Assembly: GCA_963969395.1 (NCBI GenBank)
Contig: OZ017796.1
Coordinates: forward strand, 8,000,501 to 8,064,500
DNA length: 64,000 nt
Direction: 5' to 3'
Source: Pseudoscleropodium purum
Taxonomy: Eukaryota; Streptophyta; Bryopsida; Hypnales; Brachytheciaceae
The translations under genes were made by a program, and so were the position numbers. The notes under the pieces were generated by a model. That model did no database searches and was not told where the DNA came from. It worked only from the letters and a program-made list of their open reading frames with translations. Shown here piece after piece: positions 1 to 11,520 of the stretch. Position 1 is the stretch's first letter, and each line of letters starts with the position of its first letter.

Positions 1-321
1 AAAGGAGGAGCAAGCAGAAAGACTCCCTTGGATGCTGCTGAGGAAGATGTGTGGTTGCGGAAGTCAATGGATGAGTTGCCTGGAGAGAGTGAAGATGATG
101 TAATCAGCAATAGTGTTTCTGGAGATGACGACTCTGGAAAGCAGAGAGACGTTGATGGGGATGCGGAACCTGAAGAGGCTCAAGATTCCCCTACATCCAA
201 AAGAGGACGGCCACGAGGTCAATCGAAGAAGGAAACAAAGGTGAAGACACAAGTCCAAAAGCGAGCCACTGTATCTAGGGTAACACGATCAGGGTCAAGC
301 AAGAAGCCCAAAGCAAATTAG
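1..321 (+). CDS. 3' end of a gene for a charged protein with an AT-hook-like tail (partial)
   Basis: An open frame enters at base 1 and stops with TAG at 319-321, giving the last 106 residues of a protein. The visible part is an acidic stretch rich in Asp/Glu/Ser (about residues 10-55), followed by a strongly basic Lys/Arg/Ser/Thr tail. The tail contains KRGRPRGQSKK, a classic AT-hook-like core (RGRP) that binds the minor groove of AT-rich DNA in many chromatin proteins. No enzymatic domain is visible because the rest lies left of the window. Acid-then-base tails of this kind occur in cohesin-associated and other chromatin proteins such as plant PDS5 relatives, but I cannot assign a family from this piece. 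The nuclear, DNA-binding role is inference from the AT-hook alone. Confidence 0.6.
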   Translation, partial: KGGASRKTPLDAAEEDVWLRKSMDELPGESEDDVISNSVSGDDDSGKQRDVDGDAEPEEAQDSPTSKRGRPRGQSKKETKVKTQVQKRATVSRVTRSGSSKKPKAN

Positions 322-1851
322 AACCCCCTCGTGTGAATTTTGGTACCATGATAGAGTCATTAGGATGCTACATCTAGAGTCATCAGGACGCCTTGTATGA
401 TCATCAAGTTGGACGTTGTCATTGCTAATTCAGATGCTCTATTATCCACAGTGCGGGGAACTTGGTTTGAACTGGTGACGCCCGATTTCTATTTCAGGTT
501 GGTCTCTTTGCCAGCCTCTATTTCGTCAGGGTACAATCACAAATGTGTCTCCCATAATTTGTGAAAAACTGTTGTCAATTTGTTGTTCCGATGCTTTGAG
601 ACAGCCATTTCCAGTGTGTGATCGATGAATCAGCACTAACTATACTATTTGTGCAACATATTCCTTCAGTGGAAAGCAGCCACTAGCCTCTTCGTCTAAT
701 CCGCATGACAGTGTTGCACATTCCCCACTTCACATCAAGAGTCATATGATCTGGCTGATTTGTGTGATGACAATCTTAATTGCTTCCTATTTGATGGGCT
801 GAGTTCTTATATGGAGGATTCAATGAAGTGATGGGAATGTGTATCATGAAACGTGTACCCTGGCAGGGCATTATACATGGCCCCAGTAACCCTGGTTCAT
901 GCAGAACGTCGTGGTTGGGTTTGTGCAGTGGGCAACAATTCTAGAGGCTCACGTGACTATGAATGATTTTGAAGCTGGTAGCATGTCTCTCGAGTCATGT
1001 ACAAGAGAATTTACGAACCACTCCTGTCCTTGGTTAAGATGTGCTTCACTCACTAACTTGAAAGAATACATGTAGGGCATCAAAAGCTACAAAACCATTT
1101 CGACGCTGTCTACAAATTAGCATACATGAAGCTTGCAAAATATTTGCTCCAACTGAGTTTATTTCCAGACGATCCGACTGTACAAGGTGTAGCACATTCA
1201 TTTAAGGTAAGCCTGAGGGAGTACCCATTACAATATATCTAACAAGCCTTATCCAGAGACCATTCAAGAGACCATAACCTTACCAACACTGAAAAATTGC
1301 ACCCATGTCTCGACACTGTATACAATTAGGTCCTCGTTACTTGTCACTTCCTAATTATCAATTTTCCCTGCTTGGAATCTTCGACATGCTCAGACATATG
1401 AGTAGAATATCATCTCCGCCAACTCCTGCAGGCATCAAAATCTGACTATTAGGAGATTATTCCTCGACAAACAGTGTCCGACAAATACAACATGATACTA
1501 CAACCTTGAAAGGTTGCAAAGGGAGTTAAGAAAATGGCACAAAGCATCTCCTCAGCGTGCTAATGATCTCAAGCTCCAGTTTTACTTCACGACCATGCAT
1601 GAGTTCAAGCGACATATGAGCACATTTTCATTGCATCAAATCAATTGTACATAGCTTGGAAGACATCAACATTGTCCTAAAAGCAAAAATTTTCAAAAGC
1701 TTGCAATTTTGTACAAAAAGGAAAAAAAAACGAGCCCGGGACTAATCCAATTTTAATGTTATACTGGAGGGTCCCGCACGAGGCAAGACCCAAAAAAAGG
1801 TGCCTTGCTATAATTTAGGTAGGGCATGAACTGTTCAGTTCAAACATGCAG
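322..1851. other. Non-coding spacer after the AT-hook gene
   Basis: It should hold the 3' UTR of the preceding gene in its first part. I see no convincing exon, RNA gene or repeat. Base composition is moderate, unlike the AT-rich deserts further right. Confidence 0.4.
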
Positions 1852-4800
1852 TCATGCTGCATACTCCATAATTGCTTCTTCGACACTACAAGGCAACTTA
1901 TACACAGGCTCGTTTCCTGAAACCCGGTGGTCAGCAATGATCATTGGAAATTTTGTAGCTCTGATGTTACTCACATGCAAGTGAGCCTTCTGTGATTTCT
2001 TCAACCATACGTAAGTATCAACCCTAGTCCCATACTTTTGATAGTATCTACCCTGAATCACAGAATCTCCAGGTTCAAAATGCTCACCCCATGGGCATGT
2101 AAATGCCTTCCTGCAAACATACACCTTCTTTGTACATAACAGAAGGTAGAAATCAACATTTTCTTCATTATCGGGTACAGCAAAGACGGCAAAGTTGTCC
2201 CCAAGCTCGGTAATTGAAGCAAAATATTCTCCATTTAATCCAAATTCATCCCAGTCATCTTCTTTGAACTCCACATTTACAACACCCCGAACATATCCAG
2301 GTGAATTAACAATCAGTACCTCTACCTCCCAATCCCCAGTCCAAGCCTTGTTCTCACAATCTCCCCAATTACACCAAATGCAAGAAGCACAGAAGCATGC
2401 TAATTGTCGCTTCAACAATTTGTTAACATCCATGGCACCTACTGACCGAACCGAGTGGAAATCCCAGCAGCCAACTATGGGGTCACACTCATATTCAGTC
2501 TCCCTGTCAACATCACCATTTTGAATATGCCAAAAGGTTCGACTTACCGGCCTTCTATCACCATATGACGTCTTTGGCCTTTTACTGAGCTTGGATCTCA
2601 AGAAGTCTACGACAGTCTGAGCATCCTGCAAACAAAGGCCATTCACGTCGAGTTGTGTAGTTCGAATGTATCTCTTCAATACAGCCCCTGCTCCGTCATG
2701 AGGGCCCTTTCCATGACCGGATCCCAAAAAGCTCCACATGCAATAACAACCATCAGTAATCTCTGGGTATCGACTAACAAAATACCATGGAATTCGGCTT
2801 TTAAATTAGCCTGCGCAGCCATCAGACCAGATCCAGTGATTTTTAGGTGTAAATCCACCACCCACCACACTATCCCAATGCAACATCAAGCAATGTTGAA
2901 CAAAGTAGCTATCATGTTTCTTATCATCGTTGATATAGAAATGATACTCCATTATGTTCCTTGTACTTTCATCGGTAGGATCAGGCGTAGGATTTCTCCT
3001 CCACGTAATATGCACCAAGATTGTGATCTGGTAGCTGTGCCAATGCATTGATTGGACTTCGTTTTGGACCTCAAAAGAATAATTCTCAGCAAAATCAATC
3101 ACAGACACAATAGTATCGGCAGGAAAGTTTGTGAAGCAGGTTCTGAACTGTTCATCTTCCCATTTTGCAACAAAGGTATGTCGTACAAAAGCTTGCAATT
3201 TTGGTTTCAGGTAACTTACCAGCTCAACAGAAGATGTTTCTTTGTACACCAAAGTCAACTTCTTTTTTTCAACTCCTTTTTGGGTTCTTATAGTTTCCAT
3301 TGCAAACCGCTTCCATTTGACTTTGCAGGTAGAGCTTCCATCTTCCTCAATGGGGCACACAAGGAGGAAGTCTACTCCACAGTTGTCACAATTATCAAAA
3401 ATGCAATCCCTTGCGTGCCATTGGCTCTTGTCACTTTTGGGGCACAAAATAGATTCGGCCATGGCCGTCACTCCAGCGAAAGTGGACATTTGAGCACAGC
3501 AGTTACCATCCCCCTTCACAGACTCACACACCTCACACTGGCAATTGCATGCATTCTTATAATGCACCCCAGATTTTTCCCGCATGTAATTAAATCCCAA
3601 CCTAAGCTCTTCTATCTCTACATGATAAATGCAACAGCAGACGTTTCTATCTTTCAATTTTTTGACAAAATATGGCTGGAATGAATCGAAGATTCGCTTA
3701 CCAACAATTACCTCAGGATGTGCAGCCTGAAAACGCAGGTAAAACTCCATCTGGATATAAAAAAAAACACTATAAGTTCACTATGCAACTAAGTGGACTC
3801 CCTAGTAGTACCTACCTACTGAGTAGTACTCCACCTACTCGAACAATGTCAAAAATAGTCCCTATTAGTTGTTGCTGCAACACCACATATCCCTCGGAGT
3901 TACACTAGACTCACAAGGAACACCTATGTAGCTATAGCGTATTCCATTTTAGTACATACAAGTACAATTTTGTTGCATTCCAGTACATATAAGTCCAAAC
4001 AAGTTCCATTCTAGTACATATAACTATAAGCAATTTCCATACACAGTACATATAAGCACAAACACTTTCGGTTTTAGTACATATAAGTACAAGCACACTG
4101 TACTAACTATCGATTCAATTCCTGTAAAGACCATACTCGTCTCGAGGAGTTCCATGAGACATAAAGATTCACACACTTATACCCCAGTCAAGGCCATCAG
4201 AACATAAGAAATCTTCCTAATATTCACCATAAACCCTAGTTGTCACTGTAAAGACCATAGCTGCCTTTGTTCTCCTACACAAGAATCATCTCTTCCACCC
4301 TAAACGACAATGGATCAAAACAGCAAACTTCGTAAAGGTTCAGAAGAATTCATACCTGTGATTCCAGTAGATATTGAGTGTGGTGTTCTTCATAAACACC
4401 TGGTGCGATCCACTACCTGACAACCTCCTTCCAATTTGGGCTGGGCCTTGTTGCTGCATTCCACCATGCAATCACTTCGTCGCGCACAACATCGCTAGTA
4501 GCATCACTCCTTCGTTTCCGAACAGAGAGTGTCCACATTACGTGCTCACCACTTGACATACTAGTCCGCCGTTGCACAGCCATGATTACATTCCAGTGAT
4601 GAACCTTCAACAAACAGGTTGTCTGCCTTGCTGAACCACTCGCCCCTGAACTAACAACGGCCGTGAGGATTGCATGCTTCGCTACTAACTGTGCCCTAGT
4701 CTTTGTGCTCTTCACCTCCGAAAGTGATTGAGCCAGACCATTAACAATGTCATCTTGAGTTTTTGCCTGCACTGACATTCTTCTTGATAGCGGCAAGGAA

Positions 4801-5153
4801 ACTTTGGTGACATGACTAGACCACACCGCCTGCAAGACTGCTTCTCTATGGTGTCTATTCGGAGTTTTAGCCAAACATGTCGACACACAATCCAGAATCA
4901 ACGCAGCATCTCGCCGCACTTCTCGCCGGTTAAGCACTTCACAAGAGACACCGCATCGCTCTTCAACTATACGCTCATTTTCAGCGTACACCAATTCTTC
5001 TGCTTGCAATTGAGCATTTCTCTCTTGCCTAAGACGCCTGCTTTTGCGTTGGCGCTCTTTTCCTTTTTCTCTCAGGACGGCCAATCTTGCTCTTTCAGCA
5101 GGACCAGGGCGTATAACACCAGCCCACCTTGCTACTACTCTTCCACTAGCCAT
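1852..5153 (-). pseudogene. Transposase-like gene of a DDE family, two exons, two in-frame stops
   Basis: Exon 1 runs 5153-4356 from an ATG in a basic, Arg-rich N-terminus. Exon 2 runs 3750-1852 and ends in MEYAA-stop. The joining intron 3751-4355 has a CAG|GTATGA donor and a TCCAG acceptor, phase 0. Family-like motifs in order are VIDFAENYSFEVQNEVQS, a KHDSYFVQH segment, WSDGCAG then FKSR, and GSGHGKGPHDGAGAVLKR. The first two Asp-containing motifs look like DDE catalytic positions, and similar proteins form large repeated families in plants and animals. Two stops interrupt an otherwise single frame: TAG at 4413-4415 and TAA at 2806-2808. After the second stop, 22 codons lead exactly in frame into the downstream part. 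About 898 codons in all. I did not find terminal inverted repeats. It is probably a recently dead DNA transposon. Superfamily assignment is uncertain. Confidence 0.75.
3951..4096. repeat. 31-bp minisatellite, five units, inside the transposase intron
   Basis: The core AGTACATATAAGTACAA recurs at 3951, 3982, 4013, 4045 and 4076, so the spacing is 31, 31, 32 and 31 bases. Units differ by scattered substitutions. The last unit is partial. Confidence 0.75.
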
Positions 5154-6626
5154 CACAACTCGAAGCACTAATCCCAAAAACCCTGAACGGTCTCCAACCC
5201 CTTGTACCCCTCCTTTAAACAAAGTCACACCCCTCACACTGCCACACCAACTTCAGCAATAAAAACGACAACAAGGGGAAGAAAATATGTACTAACTGCA
5301 TGAAAGACTCCCTTGCAGAAGCCTGAATGCCGCGCCTCTTTGCCCACTCCAAACTAAACCGACGAAGCTACCAACCTCAAATGCAACGCAGACAAAAGAA
5401 CCCTAAAGCAGGGTCACCCTAAATGACCGCAAAACTCTACCTTCAACGAGACAAACCCAAATCCGCCATAGCCACACCAAAACTCAGAAAAACAAGCGTA
5501 ACGGAAGAAAGTGAGAGACAACGCTGGCGGCGTGGGCAACGGAATGCACAGCCATGCTCTGAAGCATCCTAAGAAACCCCATGTCTATCCATCCAACATG
5601 TACATCGACAGCATCCATCCACTAGGTGAGGTCACCCAACTCATACATCACGTCATCCACCTGGCAATATCCTAGACGCCTTGAATACTAAGATCCTATG
5701 GATCAATCCAATCTTTTCCCGCTTCATGTGGCCCATCATGAGAAGTAGAAAACATTTATTATTTCAAAAAATAAATATGGAAAAAACATGTTTATGACCC
5801 TTTTATGGACTTTTCTAAATATCAGTCCATTCAAACCCTTCAAAAGTCCATAACTACCATTTTAAAAAAACTATCATGTTACAAGACATCAATTCTTAGC
5901 ATTTTAAAGTACACTACATCAATAGGTGAGTCACTAACATAACAATGAGATCAGTTTTTTATTAAATGGGCACATATACAATTATATATGGAGTTGTACA
6001 AAGTCCATACTCTTAGTTTCAAAGTCCATAGCTCTTTAATGTGACAAGTTATGTTGTATATGATTACATAATTTTCTTTGTATTCAAGTTAAGAATCTAT
6101 ATTTGGATTTATTGCCATAGTGGATGAATAGGTTATCTACAATGAGCCTTGCAATGAAAATGTCATGCAGAAATCAGCACTGTGACAGAAAAATTGGTCC
6201 ACTCAACCTTGCATTCACCTGAAGGCAAATCATCAATTCAAGAAAATTTATACACTATTGTATTGTACTTGCATAGCAAGATCAATTTAAATTAATTACC
6301 AAAAAAATTTGTCAAATTTTTTGGTTAATTTTGGAACCCGATAGCCAAATCTACAAATAAATGTAAAGATGGTTTGTCAAAAATCCAAGGAATCCTATAA
6401 CAATCCATTGAGTCAAATACCGATCTATCAGTTCACCATCTACCATCAAGAAATTTCTTAATTGCAAAATGAAGGAAATATTTCATTGACATTTAGTGAG
6501 AATGAAGAGTAGAGAGGTCATTTTTGTAATGAAATCTATTGTCTATCATGAATCTTTCAAAAGATGTGAGACAACTTGAAGATGAACGTTTCACTGCTCA
6601 TTGTCAAAAACACAAGCATTGTGTTG
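5154..6626. other. Transition from mid-GC to AT-rich non-coding DNA
   Basis: Up to about 5.7 kb the base composition resembles the transposase gene and may be its 5' flank. From about 5.75 kb the sequence becomes AT-rich with no credible gene on either strand. Confidence 0.4.
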
Positions 6627-6978
6627 AAAATAGAACTTTAGACTTCATTTGGTCATAGTGGAATAATTTTTTTCAAAACCTTTGATTTAAGAAAAGTTAA
6701 AAAATGAAGCTAACTTTCATCTATAGAGACCTATTTGTGATTTTGAGTCTCTAAAAAAAGTAATGGACAAAATTCACAAAGGATGTTTGAAAATGTCAAA
6801 GAAAATGTCCCTTTCAACCCTTCTTTGAACTTTGTTCATAACTTTTGATTGAAGATTTGAAATTTAAAACGGGTTTTTGGAAATGAAAGTTGGCTTTATT
6901 TCCCTACTTTTCTTAGTCCAAAGTTTTAAAAAAAAAGCTATTCTACTATGCCTAATGAGATTTGAAATTATACTTTGA
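6627..6978. mobile_element. Fold-back (long inverted repeat) element, about 350 bp
   Basis: The left arm, with GGTCATAGTGGAATAATTT and later AAGCTAACTTTCATC, is matched in reverse complement by the right arm, with GATGAAAG-like GGAAATGAAAGTTGGCTT and later ATTCTACTATGCCTAATGA. Similarity continues toward the centre near 6800 (GAAAATGTCAAAG / GAAAATGTCCC). The arms are diverged, so the element is not young. No coding capacity. It is best described as a MITE-like or fold-back element. I cannot define target-site duplications. Confidence 0.6.
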
Positions 6979-7881
6979 ATACAATTTAAGCTTTTGACTT
7001 AACTATGAGTGGTTGAGCTCCTATTAATCCTAATTTATGAATCCTGCATGAATTACTTGCCTATTGTGTCTCTACTTGTATAAAGAGCTTGTCTTTTCAT
7101 GTCTAGACTTTCATAATAAATGGCTTTTGAAGCTATGAGAGATAGTTCCTAAATACTTTTTATCTTTAAATTTTAAATATGAGAACTAGTTCTATTTGGC
7201 TATACATTTAAACTACTTAATTAGGAACCATTGGGAGCTTGTGTGGGGTAATTAAATTTTTTTTTTAATGGAGAAACAATGAAGAGTTGTTGTTTCTTTT
7301 TTATAAGTTGTTCATTTCTTGAACTCCTATACTCCTAGTTTACCATTTGGTTATGTGACCTAAAACATTGAAACTAAGATAATAATTTACTGATTTCACT
7401 TGGCTAATTTTATAGTAGCCATTGGACCGCCCCATTCATTACACGTAAGGTAAATCAACCTATGACCACCTAGATTTGCTATCTAGGTAATTTAGAGAAG
7501 CTATTTATCAATTTATATATTGTTCAAGGATTGAAAAGTTTGGGAGAAGTTTGCCACTTGCAAGTAGAATTGAGAGATCTTGACAAGAAATAAATTTTCT
7601 ATGATTTTTCAAAGTTTTTTGGGACTAAACCGCATGTTGGTGTGTACCCTACCCAAGTACATTGTCATGATGTTAAAGGGTTGCTAAGATTGTAGTAATG
7701 GGCGGGTGACTACCTATCTCAAATGGAAGGGTCTAATAGATGTTGGAATTAGGTGAAAACAACATTGGGTTGATCTATCTTAATACTTATTTATTAAAGT
7801 CACACTAATCTAATTTGTACATGGTAAAATATTATAGTATTGTGCTAATAACCGATTAAAAAATATATTATAATGGCAATC

Positions 7882-8103
7882 CACTAAAAATTGTATTAAG
7901 TGTCACCTACATTAAATACTTACTCAAAGCTAAAACTTTTTACAATAGATAAATCTTTTATCAAGAGGAATAGATATCAATAGTATTCAAAGTGAAGGAT
8001 CTCTATAAACATAGTTCACTTGGTCAAAATATTCATTAAAAATAAAATTTTATAGTATTTTTAAATTAGTTATTGTAGGTGACACTAAATACAATTTTTA
8101 GTG
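7882..8103. mobile_element. MITE-like element with about 30-bp terminal inverted repeats
   Basis: The left end CACTAAAAATTGTATTAAGT, continuing GTCACCTACA, is the reverse complement of the right end (8074-8103) with one mismatch in 30. The 160-bp interior is AT-rich and non-coding. The CACTA start of the ends recalls CACTA elements. No clean target-site duplication is visible. Confidence 0.6.
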
Positions 8104-11100
8104 CACTTTTGTAGGTACGAGTGTAGTGCAAAAAACCTTCGTCAAAGCCCAAAATGCAAGTGGTTCATTTGTATACAAGGTGGGTCACTTGTTTATCCCA
8201 CTTGTGCAACTCACTATATAAACTTTCAACCAATCGGATGTCTCCTTATATGGAAAAGTGCAAATTATATGTACTATTTACACAACGTGCTAAGTGTAGA
8301 AGAAAAAAAATTGTTGAAAAGAAATGTTCATCTTGATAGAAAATAATTAATTGGAAGGGTATAGAAAATCCCAAAATGAATGTTGTGCTTTATACATTCA
8401 AAAGTTGATAATGTTGGGGATTTGCCAATTTGCTTGCCTTTGGTATAGATGGTTTAAAATTCTCAAAGAGAGAAAATTTCAATAAGACAACTTCATCTTA
8501 AAGTGTCTAAATAAGATTGTGGTTACTATTATTGATTTATTCGAGTCTTTTGTTGGTGTTGTTGGCAATTGAAAGAACTATTTAGATTTTCTTAGCACGT
8601 ATTTTTTGTGCATCATATGATAGATTCTCAAAAATTTAATTACAAATGTGGTCAAAGTAGATTTTAGATCCATATGTTTAGAAGGAATTGAATTTTTAAA
8701 AACTCATTGAACAAAAATTAAGACGATCAAATAGTAGAAGCCTTAATATTCACATGTCTATAGTTGGTTTTGGATGTGGTTAGCTTAAAATATATTAGTA
8801 AAGCAAACAATTTCCTTATTTAAGAAATTAAATTTGAACTAGGAGGTGCTTTTTAATTATTGGTTGAGAGGATGTGACCTATATCATTTTCAAGTTCAAA
8901 TGGTCTCTTTTCCACCTTTTCAATCTTACTCAAATATTTTACCAAGACATTTTTCTTTTTCATCTCCTTATAGAAATTCACTCTTTGTTGAAAACCTATT
9001 GAAAATAGAATTAATATTTATTATAAAGAATAATGTTTTAGACTAAGGTTTATTCAAAATTAAAAATAGTATAATAAATATTTTTTAAATAATAATCTTT
9101 TTTTTTTTCTCAAAATACTATTGCCATTGATCTTGAGGTCAAATAACCAGTAGATCATGCTCAATACAACCTTATAATAATTACTTAATAAAATTTTGAT
9201 ATTTTGAATATGTGGAAAATTTATTTTCTAGGAAGATATAAAAATTTGGTGGAAAAACCAGATTATTTTAAAAAATAAAATAAAATGTGTAAATTAAACT
9301 ATATCAATTGAAACACATATAAGAATAATTTGAGATTTTTATTGAAAATTTAGAATGGAGATTAATATATTTATTTGAAATATAAAAAAAATATATATAT
9401 ATATATAATAATATAATAATGAATAAAAAATACACAATATTGTGTAGTTTGGATTTCAACATGTAGAGCTTGCAATTGCAATAATTCATTGCATTTCTTA
9501 AAGTTTTAACATTACTAGAAACAAAAAAAAATTTCTTTCATTTTTTTTTTGTCTAAATGAAATATTAAAAATAGTTGTTTTAAAATTTTCAATTTCAATC
9601 AAGTTTGACTAATGCAATCTAATTTTGGATGATGGGACCTTAGAAGTGAAGGTTGTCTTTAGACCCTTAGAATTACCCCTATGCATCCAAATACATCTAG
9701 GTGCATTAGTTTTGAACCTAGTACACCAAAGGTAGAATGACATGGCTACTAAAAAAACATGCCTCAATTGGCTCAATACAACCAACATTGGTCTTATTTT
9801 ATTCTTGGCCTTGCTATTTTTCAACCTTAGTCTTGTAATTTGGCAAAATATTAGGAGACCATAAGGTTGCTCATAATAGGAAAGTCATAGTTGTCATACC
9901 TTTTTAGCCTTTGTCATGTGTGCAATAAATTAGAACTTGAGTTCCATTTTTTGTATGAAAGACTTATTTTAAGGTAAATTTTTTTTTTCTTTTTATAATG
10001 AAGAAAAGTTCATTTGAGGTTCAAATTAGCAATATTAACTTTGCATTGGATTAGTTTTTTTTAAAGTTGCTGGAATAGAATGAAGTTCACATCCTTGCAC
10101 TTCAAAAATCTCCATATTGTTCTTCTTCCTCTCTTTACATTGAAGATGGTCTTAGAGCATCATTGTTGTGCCATGGTAAGGTGTGTAGGCAAAGTAGGTG
10201 AAGGACCATTGTTGTGCATATGCTACAATGGTACCTTTCTCTCTCAGTGCATTTACCTTTGTCCACACCAACATTTAGAGCTTTGGCAAATTCTTCACCA
10301 AATCCAAATAGCAAAAAATCACTATCTCTATTTTGTTGTAATTGCTACATTTCCAATGGGAGAGCTTGATTATAGTTGAGATTCACATAGATTTTTTTTA
10401 AATTAATGAATTTGCTTTCAATGGGGACCAGTAATATCTACATCATAAAATAGACACAATGAACCTTCTAAAGCCTATATGGTGTGCTATATATAGATGG
10501 TAGATCACAATGACTATGCTTTAATATTTGAAGGCTTTGAACAAAATCTAAATGCGCTATGATATATTTCATAAAGTTTGCATTGAAAGAAGAGATGTTA
10601 AACAAGAAATTATCTATGTTGTCAAATTTGAAAAAACACTTGTAGACCTTTGTAAAATGAATTTAAAAGCATTTAAATTTAAAAATTAATCAAAAATGTA
10701 TTTTTCTATTTTTCTTACTTTGAATTTGGGTATAATTGATTAAATTGATGAAGTTATCAACATGGTATAAAATGAACAACCAATTTTATTATTTTTATTC
10801 AAGGTAAAACTTTCAATATAAAGTAAATCCTTTAACAAAGGACAAATGTCATCTCTTTAAAAGTTTGTGTACTTGTATCCACATAGAGAGATATGGCATT
10901 AATGTGCAATGATTTGAAAGCTTAAAAGTTATGTAGGCAAGTGAAAATGAAACGTGTATTAAAAGCAATAGTGACATGTTGGGGCTCATCATTCATTTTA
11001 GATGTCTCTTAGAACTTTGATATATAAATATAAGTAGTAGCATTTTAAGATTATCACATAGGGATTTTAATGTTTTCAATAAATAAAAATCGATAAAGGA

Positions 11101-11175
11101 TTGTACTAAATATCAAATGAAAATAGACATGTAAAAGGAATATATAATTATATATATAGGAATAGTTGTGATTAT
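8104..11175. other. AT-rich gene-poor stretch
   Basis: Only short, low-complexity open frames without family resemblance. An AT microsatellite lies near 9391-9425. No RNA gene recognised. Confidence 0.4.
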
Positions 11176-11520
11176 CTACTTGTTAACCTCTAAAATGGTA
11201 TAGTGTTCTGAATTCCAAAATCTCTTCAAAATACTCATATCCAAAGCAAGGCTAAAATTTTCATCTACATGTATTTGTTTAAAAAATCTAATAATAGTAT
11301 CTTTAGTTAACTTATCTAACTTGCATCCTTTCCAAATATTTTTGTGAAAATTCCCACCTATTGAAGGTTCAGTATGCCTAAATTTCAAAGAATGTTTTTT
11401 CCTAGCCCTTCCCAAAGGTGAAATTTTGTCTTTCAATATTTTTAGAAAAACATACTTGTGTCACATAACTTCTGCATTTTAGATAGTATGTTGGAAATTT
11501 AATTGAAAAGAAATGTAAAA
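11176..11520. repeat. Dispersed repeat copy A1, with an 86-codon open frame on the minus strand
   Basis: It matches 46395-46700 in the same orientation over roughly 310 bases. Shared blocks include the CTCAAAGCAAAGCTAAAATT-like segment, GTTCARTATGCCTAA and GAARTTTTGTCTTTMAAT. In this copy the minus strand (11436-11176) stays open for 86 codons and reads like a real protein fragment (KDKISPLGRARKKH, DENFSLALDMSILKRFWN). The other copy has many stops. Probably a remnant of a transposable-element gene. Confidence 0.55.
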
